Shown here: piece after piece, positions 1 to 29,193 of the stretch | How the letters are laid out: every line of letters begins with the position of its first letter | Numbering within the stretch: the stretch's first letter is position 1 | Assembly (NCBI GenBank): GCA_022829145.1 | Contig: CM040764.1 | Coordinates: forward strand, 18,371,534 to 18,435,533 | Reading direction: 5' to 3' | Length of the DNA: 64,000 nucleotides | Origin: Albula goreensis | Lineage: Eukaryota > Chordata > Actinopteri > Albuliformes > Albulidae | The notes under the pieces: generated by a model | What the model saw: the letters and a program-made list of their open reading frames with translations, nothing else | Database searches by the model: none | Told to the model about the DNA's origin: nothing | Made by a program: the position numbers and the translations under genes

Positions 1-3000
1 CAGGAATCGATGGAGGCCTTGGAAAAAAAAGGGGGGCAAGAGAAGGGTTTTTTTTTTTTTTTTTTTCCTTCTCCTCCCCCCTTTTTGAAACGTTCCAGTC
101 GAAAGCACTTCTCCTTTTATCTCAAGCAGGACATCTGTATGTGCTTACAGCCAGTGTAAAAACTGATTCATCTCTCCTCCTCTCCACCTTCAGCGATCAG
201 CGAGCACGCTCATATTCATCTCTGACACAAGCCCCATCCGCCTGCCTGTATACATGAATTATTGTTGGCGAATAAAAGCGCTCCAGTTAAGTCAAGCCTG
301 CCTCAGATGTTCAGTCTTTGGTTCAAATAAAGCCCCCATGCCGCAGTATGGTTCTGATTCTCCCTGCCTCCGGCTTGGCTCGGCTTGGGCCCGGCCTGCC
401 TGTCTGCGCAAAGAGGCGTTCCCCCTTTTATTGAAAACGGTAACCTTCCCGAAAACTAGGGCGGGGACGGAGGGGGGGGGAAACGGCACCAATAAAAGAA
501 TGATTATGGAAGCAATCTAAAAATGAGATTGGTCCATTAGCCTCGCCAGCCTCCTTTTTTTGTATAGGATCGTTAAAATTTGCTGGAATCAATTTTACAG
601 GATCGTGACCGGTGAAGGAACGCTCCAATAAGGGCCACAAGAATGGCGGAGTGAGAAGGGGGGGAAATCACGAATTGATCAATCTGTCCCATATCAGACG
701 AAGGGTCCAGCCTGCGTCATGGTGAATGTGCACGCCTATTTGGAGCGCGTGTCTGTCGGGAGGAGATAGGTGGGTGGGTGGGGGGTATAAGGAGGGAGGG
801 TGCATGCTTTCCCACAATGCTGTGTTAACCGTATTGCTGCTGGAACAGATGGAGGACGGGGGAGGCCTCTGCATGCCGCTTTAGCCGGCTGCATGAGATA
901 AAGGGCCCAGTCCAGCCTCCACGGCTGATTAGAGGTTAATGGCTTAGAGCTGGGGGAGGGACTGTGCCCCGATTGGCCGGCCGGCCCATGGTGGGCGTGG
1001 TGGTGTGGGACCAGATGGTGCAGATAGACGGAAAGAGAGCTGAGGGGTCCTCTCCTCTGCCTGATCAGCTGCTGATTGAGGCCTAGATCAGAGACGCACA
1101 GAAACGCGCTGGGCTCCAAGCGTCGAGACGACGGCCACATCATCCTCTCCGTTAATAAGCCGGCTGTGGGAGAAGGGCTGCGATGAGGGGCTTGCACAAA
1201 CAGATGGCTACCGAGGCAGAGCAAGCACAAATGACTCTAAAAACTGGGCTGGATGAGCGTGCATTAGCGCTGGGCTGCATCACCAGCGGCTTAATTTGAG
1301 CTATTAGAGAGCCACCCCCCCTGCTGGGCTGGAGGATGGGGGGGCCGGTGTGCTGAAACATACTCTTTGACTGTGAGTGAAGGCACCGTCGATTCAGAAA
1401 ACTGTTTTTAGCTTCATTTTGTTTCATGGGGGTGTATAGTAGAACTAGAGCCTCGCACCCAGTACCTAAAATGGAGGACAAACCGAGAGACCCCACAAAG
1501 AGGGCCATCTCCACCGTTCCTTTGTGTCGCGATCGGCAGAGCAGCGTTCTTGTGTCTGAAGCTCAAATGAAGCGATTGTGCTGCTGTCGGAGCATATGAT
1601 GCCCTGCAGCTACACGCCCCTCCACCTCCCAACCCCCACCCCAATCCACACCCCAAGAAAGAGCAGTCCGTGGCAACATGGCCGGAGCTGACAGCTCGAA
1701 TCAGCCACACAGAACCGACAGGCCTGTTTTTGCCTTCAGGCTCTGAAGGGTTTTAAGCCCCCTTCCAAAATCCTAATGAATCAGTAGTCACCTTTGGTGT
1801 GCCAATCCACTCTTGCCTCATCATACATTGTATTGAGGTTATTTGCTTCCATATGAGAGTTCAGTGAGAGGATAGCTGTGGAGGTCTGGCAGGCCTGCCA
1901 TAACTAGGTGGTGCTTTGTGCTCGCCAGCTGTGTTCTGACTGCACAGTGGTAGGATGATGGTCCTGGCTTTGTGCGTGTGGTTCTGCTGGAGCAGAGTGC
2001 AGATCAGGAACAACACAAAGGGAACATGGTCTTAAACGGTCCATCCGGCTCCTGTCCCGAGCTGAACCCAGTCCTTAAACAAGGACGTGTTGGGGTGAGC
2101 AGTGTCCCTGCTGCCGCAACGCTCCCTAAAAGATCAGCTGGGTTCTCCATTCTTTATTTCCGCTTTACTGCAGCAGCTCAGTGGCCCCCGCGGCCCCACT
2201 GGGGTGCTTCCAGGAAACAATTGAGAGTGCCAGCGCGTCAATGGAGTGACCCATATTAACTGAGGCACCATTACCCCCCCCACCTTCCCACCCTAGCATC
2301 AGCCCAGCCACTCGCACTGCCTCTCCATCTGCCTACCGAGCCCAGGCCCCACCCACAACCTCTCTCTCTCTGTCACTCCCTATCTATACAGCCTTCTCCT
2401 CTTCTCCCCCTTCTCTCTACCTTTCTGCATCCTGGTCTTTCTCTTTCACTCATGATATTTCTGTCTCTTCATCCTCTTTTATTGCTTCTCAGTCTCTTGT
2501 TGCCTTTCAGGATCTCTCTCTCTCTCTGTCAATCTCACTTCCTCTCTCTCTGTGTGATGGTGCTGGTCCAGGTAACGAGGTTACCCTTTTTTAGGAGACC
2601 CCTATCCTGCAGTGTCGGTGCGATCACGGCAGGCCTAGATGAAAAGAGCAGCAGAGGAAGCAGGGTCACATTCAGCGGCCCCCTTTTTTTCCCAGCGCAA
2701 CAAAGGGCTGGGCCAGGAGGAGAGGGGGTGATGGGGGCCCTGGGGCTGAAAGGCGAGGAGGGCCCTTCACGTCCTTCAGCGGCAGATGCCCCCTCTTCAC
2801 TGGAGCATAGTCATGTGCAAATGAGCTGACGAGCCCCCCCTGCTCCCAGCATCCTCGGCGGCAGGCCGGGTCACACTGTCAGTTTCAGTTCCCTCTTGCC
2901 TGTCCATAGAGGGCCTTTTCCCTGACAGCCCTGGTCCAGCTCTGCCTCTCTGAAACACCCGGGCCCCTGAGAGTGGTGGTGTAAGGGGTGGTTGTCCAGC

Positions 3001-5291
3001 CTTGGCTTGTGGTGCGGTTTTTGTTTTATTGTATATGAGTAATGATACACAGTCTGATATGGCCCACTGGCTCACCTCTGTCCAGGCTTGTCCCTGCTGG
3101 GGGGAGCCCTGTGTTCCCTCAGCACATAGTGTCTCCTCTGCTCCTTTTACCTGTTTTTAAAGGTAACTCAGCATAACGCATTTTCACCAAGAGGAATTAT
3201 TCCTCACACAATTTTCAGATTTTTCACATTTTTTTAAATTTGCATTCTGCCACTCACAAAACACTTTTTCTCGGTGGTTTCACAGGCTTCCAAATGATCT
3301 GATTCTACTATTTTTCCAAGTGGAAGCCCAACTGGCTGTTAAAGTCTGGATCTTACAAAAAAAAAAAAAAAAAAGTCTCTGACGATCAATGTATTTAGCA
3401 GGGAGGATTGACTGTGGAGTGTAGTGTGAATGTTGAACGTATGAAAGGGGTATCATGCTTCCCTAGTTCAAACTGCTCTGTGCTGTACACAAAAGCCCCC
3501 GCTGGGCCTGCCAGTTCATGTTCCAGTTTCTCTCCCCCACTGAGCAACACGGCTGCTGGTATTCGGATACTCCATCGAACCCACCTATCCAAAGGAAAGC
3601 GACAGTGGGTTTTATCTGGGCGATAGCAGGGTGCGTTTGGTTAAAGGGAAGAGCACAATCCAGTGTTTCATAAGTGTGAAACAGCAGGGGGCATTTGGGA
3701 GAAGCATGCACAGCCTGTTTCTTCTTCGCTTTTTGCCCTTTTCAGAAGAATGTCTGAATGACCACTAATATGCATGGTAACGGAGTGTGACCGCGACAGC
3801 CAATGGTCACAAGCCAATGATTAACCATGCTCTTGCTGCTGGGCCATGTTTGGAGATGGGGGTCTGTTTAGGGACACCCCCTGCCTTTCCCAGGATTCCT
3901 GAGTGACTTGGGGGCATGGCGCACCCCAGGAAGGCAAGCTTCAATGCCTTAGATCCTCTGAGCAGTTGCTGCAATTGGAGAAGGGGATTATGGGTATATC
4001 CATCCCTGGTTGGGATCTCTTATCTGCCTTTTACTTCATCCTTCACTAACTGCACTGTCTACGCAGTGCCTTCAGAGTGAGTGAAATTCACGACAAAGGT
4101 TGGGCTGGCTAGGTAGAATTGATATAAATTAGAATAAAACTGGATTCCCTTCAAATGTAAAATTATAAAAGGCAGCCCTCTCTCTTTTGTTATTCAGTTT
4201 GATAGACATGGTGGTGGTCGTTGTAATTCCAAAACCTCATTTGCGCATGGTTTGTCTTTGTGTATTTGCACACATTGAGAGGTACTCATCTAGGTCTATG
4301 CATGATAAATGTCTCATAGCTCAAAAACTAATAAATTAGATTCAAAACCCCATGTGACTTAACCTTAATGTTATTTTGGAAAATGGGGGCGGCGTTCAGA
4401 GAATTACATTTTTGGTGGTACAAGTTCTTGTGACACTGAAGTTACGGCTTTTCTGTCCACATTACCGAAAGGGCCTCAGTGCGGCTGGTGGAGGGACTGT
4501 TATTCTAGTAAAATTAATATCCAGTACCCAATGGCTCATTTCTCTTATCTGTGGTTTTGAGTATTGCATCTTTTCCGACTAGGTGTGCAAATGCTAATGA
4601 GCTAAGATGAAGAGTGTAATGCGCATTCTACCTGTGTTCTAAAAAGGGGGTTCAGCAGGTATAATAATGCCAGCCAGGCCACTGCATCAGAAGAGGTTTA
4701 CGCTTTTGTGATCGTTTCTGAAAAGCCCCGAAAAAAACGCTGGATTTCACCGTCAAACTGTATTTGTCCATAGTGAAGCAACTAGGCAAATCTTTGAGTA
4801 AAATCTGCCCCCCCTTTCCCTTCTCCTAGGACATAAAAAAGCCCAGAGCATTTTTTGTTTTTTCACCATATTTGCTTTGAACTCTGCATTGTGCCCTGAC
4901 TAATTCACAACACGTAGGGGTAGGCCCTCTCCCTTTCTTTCTTTTATCAAAATGAAAACAGACATCACTGTACACTCCCCTTAATCAGATGGGCCTGTGG
5001 TTTTGGCTGGGCCTGAAAGGGATTGGCAGTAAATTGGAAGTCTGATTCCTTTAAAAAAAAAAAAAAAAAAAGCACGGGGTGGAGGAGGAGGAGAAGGGGG
5101 GAGAAGGAGGAGGAGGAGGAGGGTGTTCGTCTGGAAAAGCCTTTTGTGGGATTTGGCAAAGGGACAGTCAGCTTTACACATGCTTATTAGACACCCCTGT
5201 CTCACTGCTCTGACCCTCCCGAAATCATAATCGTGTGTGTGTGTGTGACAGAGAGTGAGAGTGTGTGTGTGTGAGTGTGAGTGACAGACAG

Positions 5292-5404
<113 letters not shown>

Positions 5405-5899
5405 CAGACTCTCCATGTGAGACATTCATGAGCACATTAAGAGTTGTTGCCGTTCCGGTTCATTCTCTATTGTGGCAGCATGTATAGGTCCGGGCATGCG
5501 GGTGGGGTTTAAACAACCCCTGTTAATGGTATGCATTTCATTGGCTGTTGTGGGCCACCCTGGCACTGTTCTATAATGCCCTGTCCACCATATCTTGCCT
5601 ATGAAGCAGAAGCCCTCACTCTACAGCAGTAACTCAACAGCAAAGCAATAACTTTTAGCTTGGTACTGCTTTTCCAAAGAGATGCACTCTGAGTTTGTGG
5701 GTAATGTGTCTTCTGGCGGTGGGTTTGAAGTATGAAGTAAGCTTTTTAGTTAAAGTCAGGGAGCATACTCTGTCTACAACGATGACACCCCCTACACACA
5801 AACACGCATACACACAAGCATGCACTCACCACACTTTGCCATATGTGGTTGAGATTAGGTCTATGTGAGTGAGTGAATTGGGATTTTTGGGTTTTTTTT

Positions 5900-6230
5900 G
5901 ACTCCCATCAATGCAGTCTGCAGTGGCCACAATGAGTCAACGTCCCTTGGTCCCACCCCCCCAAACAGCCCCAGCCGTTAATAATTCACCACCCCAGTGC
6001 AAGCAGCCAAGCTCTCCATTGGCTACACACTCTCCCCTCTCCACAGTCCACTTCTTCCTTCATACCTCCTTTTGCATTAACGTCTTAAATATTTATGAAA
6101 TTAGCTGGAAAATTCCCCTTTAATTACAGACCAGGCCACTCGAGCACGACCATGAAATAATTGACTTTTTTCCCTCTCTCGCACAATTAACCTGCTCCTC
6201 TGCTCATGGGCTCCTGGTATTTTGGTGTTT
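5900..6230. promoter_or_regulatory. Candidate conserved non-coding element in zswim5 intron 1
   Basis: Unique, balanced sequence with several homeodomain-type cores (TTAATAATT, TTTAATTAC, TAATTGA, ATTAACC) and an ATATTTATGAAATTAG stretch, unlike the repeat-rich surroundings. The regulatory role is inferred only from composition and motif density. Confidence 0.3.
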
Positions 6231-7142
6231 CTTCTGATTGTGTTGCGTTGGTACATGTGTCATGGCCTTGTTTTATTTATTCGCTTTAATGTGTATCACC
6301 TTGTTTCTCTGCCACTCTGACATAAATGCAGCCCCTCTGTATTGAAGAGTGATATTGCAGTTTTGAATAAATGATTATGACCAATAAAATGTCACCCAAA
6401 GCCTTTTTCCCCAGTGGTGGGCTTCCTTGAGGGAGGGAGGGAAGAGAGGAGGGGGCATGTCTCAGCACAGGCAACTCGAATCTACAGCGCCCTCTAGGTT
6501 CAAATTTGATACACTACAGTTTGGAGCAATGAAAGGGTAGATCCTTGAAGTGAGTGGAATAAAATGGCAGTACAGGTTGTTTATCAGTGATGTCATGGGG
6601 CTGAAGGAAAGTGCACTGTGCACAGTCTGCAGTGGACAGGGACACACACTGCATATGACATTTAAAGGAGTGGGGGTTATTTACCAAATCTTGAGAGGGC
6701 TGGAATTGCCTGCCTACTGTTTTATCAGCCGTGTATCACATGAGCAAAGCTAATCATAGGAGAGTGCTGTCACTGACAGTACTGATCTGCCTTGCCAGGT
6801 CTGTTGTGTGCATCTGGGAGTGGGGCCTTATTATTATTCTGGGGTTTTTTTTTTTTTACATTTCATAAACATAAGCGACAATATGCATGTTTTTAATTGC
6901 TGCATGTGGGCTCATCTTCGCACAGTGACTGACCCTCACGCATTTAACACAATCCGTGTGTGTGTGTGCCCAAGTTCATTGCTATGCATTAATACTACTC
7001 TGAGACAATGTAGTATTGACATCTCTCCATCCCACTCCCTCCATCTCTAATCCTTTTCCTCTTTATTACTCACACCCTCTCCCTCAGTGGAGGCTTGTTT
7101 TTCCATGTTTATATGAGAGTGTATGGTCTATGTGATCGGTGA

Positions 7143-22408
<15,266 letters not shown>

Positions 22409-25400
22409 CCCTTCCCGCCCACCACAGCCCATTGCCAGGCAACAGGGGGCGGGGACAGCATTTGTGGGATTATTATCTTGACTTTTTTTTTCGTTTTTGT
22501 TTTTCTTTGTGATTTTCTTCGAGTAACCACCGTTCACAACGTCATTCTACCAGGTAGAAAAGTATGGGGGGAAAACGGAAAAAAAAAACTTCTACAGGTG
22601 AAAACAATGGAAGTGTTTTTTTTCTACATTTTAATTTAGAAAAAGAGAAAAAACTAACAAAAAAAGAAATTGTACAAAAATAAAAAGGAGTGGCACATAA
22701 AGAAAAAACCAAATGATCTGTGGGATATCGAGCCAGGTAATGCTCCCCTTCGTGGCGTGTGCTGGTTTTTAAAAGGAGTTTTGTCAAAAACATCAAAAAA
22801 AAAGTCATACCAAAACGCTGGCAGGGCAGAGTGTTATCATCGTACCTCTATTGTATTCCAAGGATCAGCTTTAAGGCCCTGGGAAAAGCCTGGAAGGTGG
22901 CCCGGGTTACGGGGTAGAGAAGGAACACAGTGCAGTTAGCACTAAAACCTGATGTACGCACCACCAAAACACCCAACTGCGGGAACCGATCCGCCCCACC
23001 AGTTTCCAGTCACTGACCAAGCCACACAAGTGTGAATCCTCCTCCTCCCTTTTATTTATTATAGTTTGTTTTTGTAGCTTTTTCACTTTCAATGAAGGTA
23101 CTTTTCAATAGGAATAAAGAAATACCGTATTACTCCAAATTAGTATCTCCACTCATCCTACGCCACCCTCACAGCGCTCATAGCTAGTGATGCCGCGACA
23201 TTGCCACAGCGGGTCTTGATTGGGGGAGGGGAGGGTTGTGGCATTGCTGAAACCAGGTGCTGGAAACCACCTTTTCCCACTAGCGAAACCAAGCGCTGCT
23301 GATGTGTGTCGTTTCTGAAGGCATGCCTTGCTGTGGGGAGGAGGAGCAGGAGTCTGTGATACTTCCTAAATCCAGGCCTGTTGATCATTTATGCTGTTAA
23401 TATGCAGTGGAAGGCTCCAGTTGCGTGTAATGATTTTGCATCCCATTCTGTGGAGATTGCAATTGTATAAATATATGCATTGGCGAATGACAGAAGATGT
23501 GGCAAAAAAAAAAAAAAAAAATTAGCAGGAATATTTTGGTGTTACACAAGCACTTGAGGTTTCTGGCCTTTGACATTTGCAAAAACCTGCATGTTTTTAA
23601 TTTGCAACCTGAGAAATTGTGAAAAAGGACAAAGGTATACAAACAATTTTTATGCGAGTACAAATTAAAATTTAATTTGGCAAAATGAGGTTTCAAATAT
23701 TTGCATGGAAGTGTCCTCACTCCCTAAACTCCACCCTTAACAGAGTGCCCCCGCCAGTCCGAACATCCTCAATTTCTGCTCTGGCTTTTATTTGAGGTAA
23801 TACGGTAAGAATGAAAAGATAAATGCTAAACTCCGTTCTCAGGGAATCACTTAAAGAAACGAAACAAAAAAATGGTAGCAAAAGCATTTATGATATTGTA
23901 AATATGAAAGTGTCAATTCAAAAAATTGTAAAGTTATAATTATTTATGATAATTGTATGTCTTTTTTTTCGGATACTTGAATTTGTTGTGGGCTGGGAAT
24001 GTGATGACATTAAGAGGAAAGACTTCAAGACATTTCTCAGGTGCTCCTGTGTTTTTCTGTTTTATTTTGTATCCTTATTTGTTTTTATTTTTGCAATATG
24101 TTGTCCAAGAGGAAGCATGTAATATAGAGATTTAAAAAGGAGAAGAAAAATGAACACAAACAGAAAGCACCAGACTATGCAGAACCACTTAGTCATTTTC
24201 CCTCCCCCATGCCCTCTTCTGGTAGAGGGTTCTAGTGGAGAGGGGGGAAGGGGGTAATGTTCAAGGGGGCGTGAGCCAACATCTAGGAGAAAACTGACAA
24301 GGCAGCAGTGTGCCCTTATGGCAAATCGGGGTTGGACTTTGTCTTCAACAGAGGTATATCCTGTTCTTTTTGGACTTTAGTAATAGTATCTTCTAAGTGT
24401 GTATGGCTTGCTGTTGGCTTTCAAAGAGAACCTGGGATCCAAAAAAACACAATGTCCCATGATGCACAAGGAGCTAGCCGAGGAAGGCCCTTTTCGCGTC
24501 CCGCTGCCCACTGCATTCTTTGTGTTCTCACGCCTCCCTCCATCCAATTATAACTGTGTTCTGTGGGGTATGACCAGGACTTTGAATGCATTACAGCCTC
24601 CCTTGTGGTTTCTCAACCCCCGGGGTCGACATTTTCCTGATAACGCTAAATTTGTTGGAGATGCGCAAGTCGAAAATGTCAGGGCGGGAGTCCCAAGTGG
24701 TTGTTGGGTTGGGTCTCAGAGTTTTTATTTATCGTAGGTTCTTTTTATTTAAATATTGTTTCTTCTCCCCTCCCAACATTCCTCCGTAGATTCAGTGCTG
24801 TTAGTGTCAGTGGAGCCTCCCCCATTCTCCCCCAACCTCTGGTGTTTGAGGACTTAAAAGCAGCCGCACACATCTGTTATCAGCCATGTGCAAGCACAAT
24901 TAGAACAGCTGCCATTAGAACGCCAGATCCGCTAGCTGAACAGGAGGAAAAAAGGACCTTTTTGTTTTTCTTTTGAGGAAAAACTTGCTTTTTGCAAAAT
25001 GTGCTGCAGTACATTGTAGAACTGCCTGTTACATACACGTCGAATTGAGCAATGTTTCCTCTCTGCTTCCTGTTCTATAGTTAACCTAGCTGGTCCAATT
25101 GCATTGCAAAAAAAAAGAAACCTTTTTTTCTGGTTTTGATTTCCCTCTCCCACACCCTAAGTGTCTATATGTGTACCAGTGTTTTGACCTGTCCCTAGAA
25201 TTTAGAAGGAAAAAATAAGCGCTGGTAGAGGTTGTTCACTAGTTTATCTACTGTTTTAGATTTTTAATTTAAGAGAAAGTGTTTGTCGCCTCTTTGTGCT
25301 ACTGAATAAAAAAGGAAGGTATCCAGTATTTGTTGCCACAGAAGTATCGTTCATCAACAACACTTTTTGTTTGTGCAACCTCTTGAGCTAATGTCTATGA

Positions 25401-25505
25401 AACAAAAAGTTTATTACTATTTATGTAATGCTACTACCATTTTATATGATTTGTGTTGGAATCTCAGTGCTTTTCTATGAATAAAGTGTGAAACACAGAC
25501 CTGCG
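22409..25505 (+). other. 3' UTR of zswim5 with polyadenylation signals
   Basis: The 3.1 kb after the TGA at 22406-22408 has no further exon and is AT-rich with many T and A runs, typical of a long vertebrate 3' UTR. An AATAAA at 25480-25485, in a context of CTATGAATAAAGTGTG, is the likely main poly(A) signal. Earlier candidates are AATAAA at about 23113 and 25306. Where cleavage occurs is inferred. Short ORFs over this region look like chance. Confidence 0.75.
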
Positions 25506-28500
25506 TTGCCTTCATTCGTGAAACTATAATGTCTCATCCACCCTCTATCTGTTCTCCTACACATAAGCCGACTGTGTTGTCCTGGACATGGCAAGTTACA
25601 ATGCTATACATAAGTAGCTGAAAGGCAGCATATAAAATGCTAGTTATCAGATGTAGGGGTACACTGAGCTAGGCGGCTAATAGTTTACATGTTTTTCCAG
25701 GTGATGGGATGGGTAAATAGGAGTGGCCTCTGGATGCTGGGGTGGGAGGGGCCTGGGTGTGCCCCAGTGGCACATCAGCATGGAGCCGTGCGCGCTCCCT
25801 CCCGTCTCGAAGAGGGCAGATTGATCGCCTCTATAAATGAGCCTATTAATTATCCCAGCAGAAGCAGCAGCAGGCAGCTCCTCGTTGATTCCTGTCCCTC
25901 TCCACCCCCTCCCCACCATTTTGGTAACACACTCACGTACCTCCAGAATCTGCCCATTTCCCCTGGCCTGCTGGACAAGCCCATGGACTGAATTTCTGCT
26001 GGGGACAAGAGAGAAGGTGCGCAGGCCCCAGGTATGTGGGAGGGGCTAGGTGCCTGTCAGTCACCCTACATTGCAAAGAGGTTAAATGCCTTTGCCATGC
26101 ACTCCCATCTCAAAATGATGAGGCGGTGCCAATGAAAATGGCTGCACTGACCACTGATGCGGTTTTGGCAGGCTGTGTAAACTCTGCGTGGCCTCTTCCC
26201 CCATTAGACAGTCCTTCACGGACGGGTGGTCTGGAGCTGGGAGCAAACGGGTTCTGCATCATTCCAGAGAGGCCCCTCAACGGCTGAAATATGGATGACG
26301 GGTTGCTGTTAACTGCACTGGTGAGCAAGGGGCGTACCTTCACAAGACTGATTTGGCTGAAGCTGTGCATGGTGAGGAGGGAGGGGGAGGGGTTGAGAGA
26401 CGGACCGGTAATTGGCTTCTCCACCTGGTATCTCTGCTCCCTGAACTGCTGCCCACCCCAATGGGGTGCGTGGAGGTGGGGCATTGAAGTGAGACCGACA
26501 CCCCTGTCCCCAAAGCAAAGCACTCCCTGGGTCGTGCCGCTTCACGGGAAGACTCCTCTTCCCCAGCGCCGCGCTGCTGAAATCTCAGAAACCTCTGCAT
26601 CGTCTGAAGTTGTTGGCACTCTTTGCAGGTTGCCATAGCGATAATCGGCTCCCCCGACGGCCGGCCGTCCGTCTCTGTCAAGGCTTGACAGGGGGCTTTG
26701 TGCGGCTCCTTGTGTGTCTGTGTGTGTGTGAGGGGTGGTGGGGGAAGGCTGCGTCTCTGGGTGACAGGTAGTGCTGCCTCTCACTATCAGCACCTGGGAT
26801 GGGCAGTCCTGCTGTCAGCGTGATTAGACAACCCGGTTCTTCTGGGACCTGATTTGGAGAGCTTTGTTCTGGCGGCCTTATTTTTTTTTTCCCAGCATCC
26901 TTGAGTAATTGGGGTGTCTAAGGCTGACTGTGCAGGGGGTGGAGCCAGACTGCTGCGACACTGTTTCCCTTTCATTCCCAGGCCTACGACTGCTCAGACC
27001 TGGCCTTGTAATCAACGGAACGAATGACAAACGTATGCTGACTGCCACATCTGGCAGCGAGGATGATGTAGGTGAGTGCGACCAGTACCTACCATGAGCG
27101 ATTGACTTCTCACAAAATTGTTGGGAAAAGGCGCACGCGAATGCAAAACTCCTTTACGCTATTTACGAATTACTGAATCTGGAGCTATTTAACTTGACTT
27201 GAATCACTCAGGGTATCATATTTGTCTACACTAATTTGAGCCATTTGACAGTGCTATTCAGAACACCAATGAAAGAATGAAACGCTGATCATAATCGAAA
27301 TCTCTGGGGCCTTAGCAGTGAAATCACAGGTACAGTACAACACTGGAGAAATAAACGGTCTCCCATTCGCCCTTTGATAGAGAGTAGAATCTGAATCGGC
27401 TGCTTCCCCGAATCTGCATTATGGGTGGGACTCTCAGCTGGTGCTGTTAATATCTGAAATCAATCACAGCCAAAGCCCTCCCATCTGATAAAGCACTGAT
27501 AGCGCCGGGCCCTGACAAATGATGTACAGTCGACTGTCTCCAGGAGCAGATTGGATTTTCAGGCTTGCTGATTTGCTGAAAGATTGTACCTGACCCCTCC
27601 CACCCCCCCTTCCTCTCCTCCAGGCCATGCTTTTCATCCCCTTTTTAAGGAGGCCTTGGGGACTTCGGCTTTTAAAGTGTAGATTCATTTTTTGCAATTA
27701 AAAAGAATGCCCACTCCCCCTTGAGGAGCTCGTCACATGCCTGGCTAGGGAAGGAGGGGAGCGCGTGGCTGCAAAAAAAAAAAAAAAAAAAAAACACGCT
27801 TTGTTCTGAGCCAACGCGCGCGGCGACCAGGGGCTTAAAAAATTCCCCGGTCCTAATCAGCAAATTGATTCGAGCTTGTTTTTCTCCCCAAAGGCTTACG
27901 GCACCTCGTGCTTCAATCAAGGCCCGCTTGATCCCGCATTGTGACAACTGCGCGACGTTTGTGGCCAAATGACAGGAGGCGGCAGCTGTTTATAGTCCAG
28001 ACACAAACAAGCTGGTAGCCTCCATTGTGTTGGAACTAGCGGCTTTGATTGGATATTCAGACTGAGGCCGCATCTCTCGCAGGTTTGCCGAGTGACGGGT
28101 CGCGCCGAGTCTGAGTAATGTTTAACAGTGTGGCTTTTCCTTCCACTTTAATGATTCACACCACTAAATACAGGATTCAGTGATGACAGAAATGAGGAGA
28201 AATCATAAATGCCTACAGAGAGCTCTGCTCATTATCAGTCATAAGAATAATATAACATTTGATATAACCGAATACTCACAATATAGCCATTCATGTCCAC
28301 AGAGGGCCATGGTACATTTATGTACTATGACTGGGAGGGGAAAGACGTTTCTCTGCAATCAAGACTATGGTCCTCAGTCTCCCGCACATCAGGCAGTTTG
28401 TTTTCGTAAAATCGGGGTCCCAGCAATTCATCAACAACAACAACAACGACGACAAACGGTTGGATTTGCATCATTCATGCATCTACTTATCTCCAGTGCT

Positions 28501-28925
28501 TACAAAAGCCCCACTTGGGATTAAGTTGTTTTGATTTCAGAAGATGGCAATAATGATTAAAAAATCAGACCAGCGGTTTTCCTGTAAGCTGCAGGAAAAA
28601 CCTCAATTCAGATTGTTTTGTTCAAGCATTTCCACAATATGACTGGACAAAGAGTTAAAAGGCATGTAGAAATAGAGATAAGGCTCAAAAATATAATTAC
28701 CTATTGACTGTGACATTTTTGTAACAGTTTGTAATCTGACCTCTCACAGTTTAAACAGTGCTTCATCTTTACTGATTTGCTTAGCTTTGTTTTTGAGTAT
28801 ATATCACTGAAGTCCAAAATACTCCTTTCCTTATTCAAGTGATTGTAGTACGTTTCGAGGAAGTACACTCCGGTATTTCTTACATTTCAGGAAAGCCATG
28901 ATAAAACATTACAAATAAACAGGCC
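25506..28925. other. Intergenic region between convergent zswim5 and urod
   Basis: No gene is supported. It includes a poly-A run at 27774-27794, a CAA-rich run near 28432-28450, and blocks of balanced composition at about 25690-26800 and 27800-28100 that could be conserved regulatory DNA. A 90-bp exon-like segment with both splice consensus sites lies at 26982-27071. Confidence 0.6.
26982..27071 (+). other. Exon-like segment of unknown affiliation
   Basis: A pyrimidine-rich acceptor (CCCTTTCATTCCCAG, 26967-26981) and a strong donor (G|GTGAGT at 27071/27072) bound 90 bp. One frame is open across it (LRLLRPGLVINGTNDKRM and on). There is no matching family and no partner exon, so it could be chance, a non-coding RNA exon, or a conserved element. 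Confidence 0.25.
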
Positions 28926-29193
28926 TGTTCTTTTATTTGAAATATTACCTATAATTTTTGTGCCAGCAGAATGTACACTACATTTTTCATGATGTAGAGT
29001 CCCAAATCCCAATTTTCTGGTTACTCAGTGGATGGGCAAGTTAAGATTGTTCCTGCTATTAACAAACAGTGCTTTTACAGCTGACATTAGCCTAGCTTAA
29101 AAACACAACGTTCAGTTGTCCCTAGTGGATAGTACATCACAGTCACAGTTCTATTCCCCATTCTGAGACAAGAGTTGAGATCTTTCTCTCAGG
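28926..29193 (-). other. 3' UTR and poly(A) signal of urod
   Basis: Downstream of the urod stop on the minus strand, the first AATAAA (TTTATT on the plus strand, 28932-28937) gives a short 3' UTR of about 260 nt. The cleavage site is inferred. Confidence 0.65.

Noticed and set aside
22670-24789. Several 80-110 codon ORFs after the zswim5 stop
   Set aside because: They lie in the AT-rich 3' UTR before the poly(A) signal and show no family resemblance.
28180-28524. 114-codon + strand ORF with a glutamine run
   Set aside because: The run is a CAA simple repeat. There is no domain and no transcript context.
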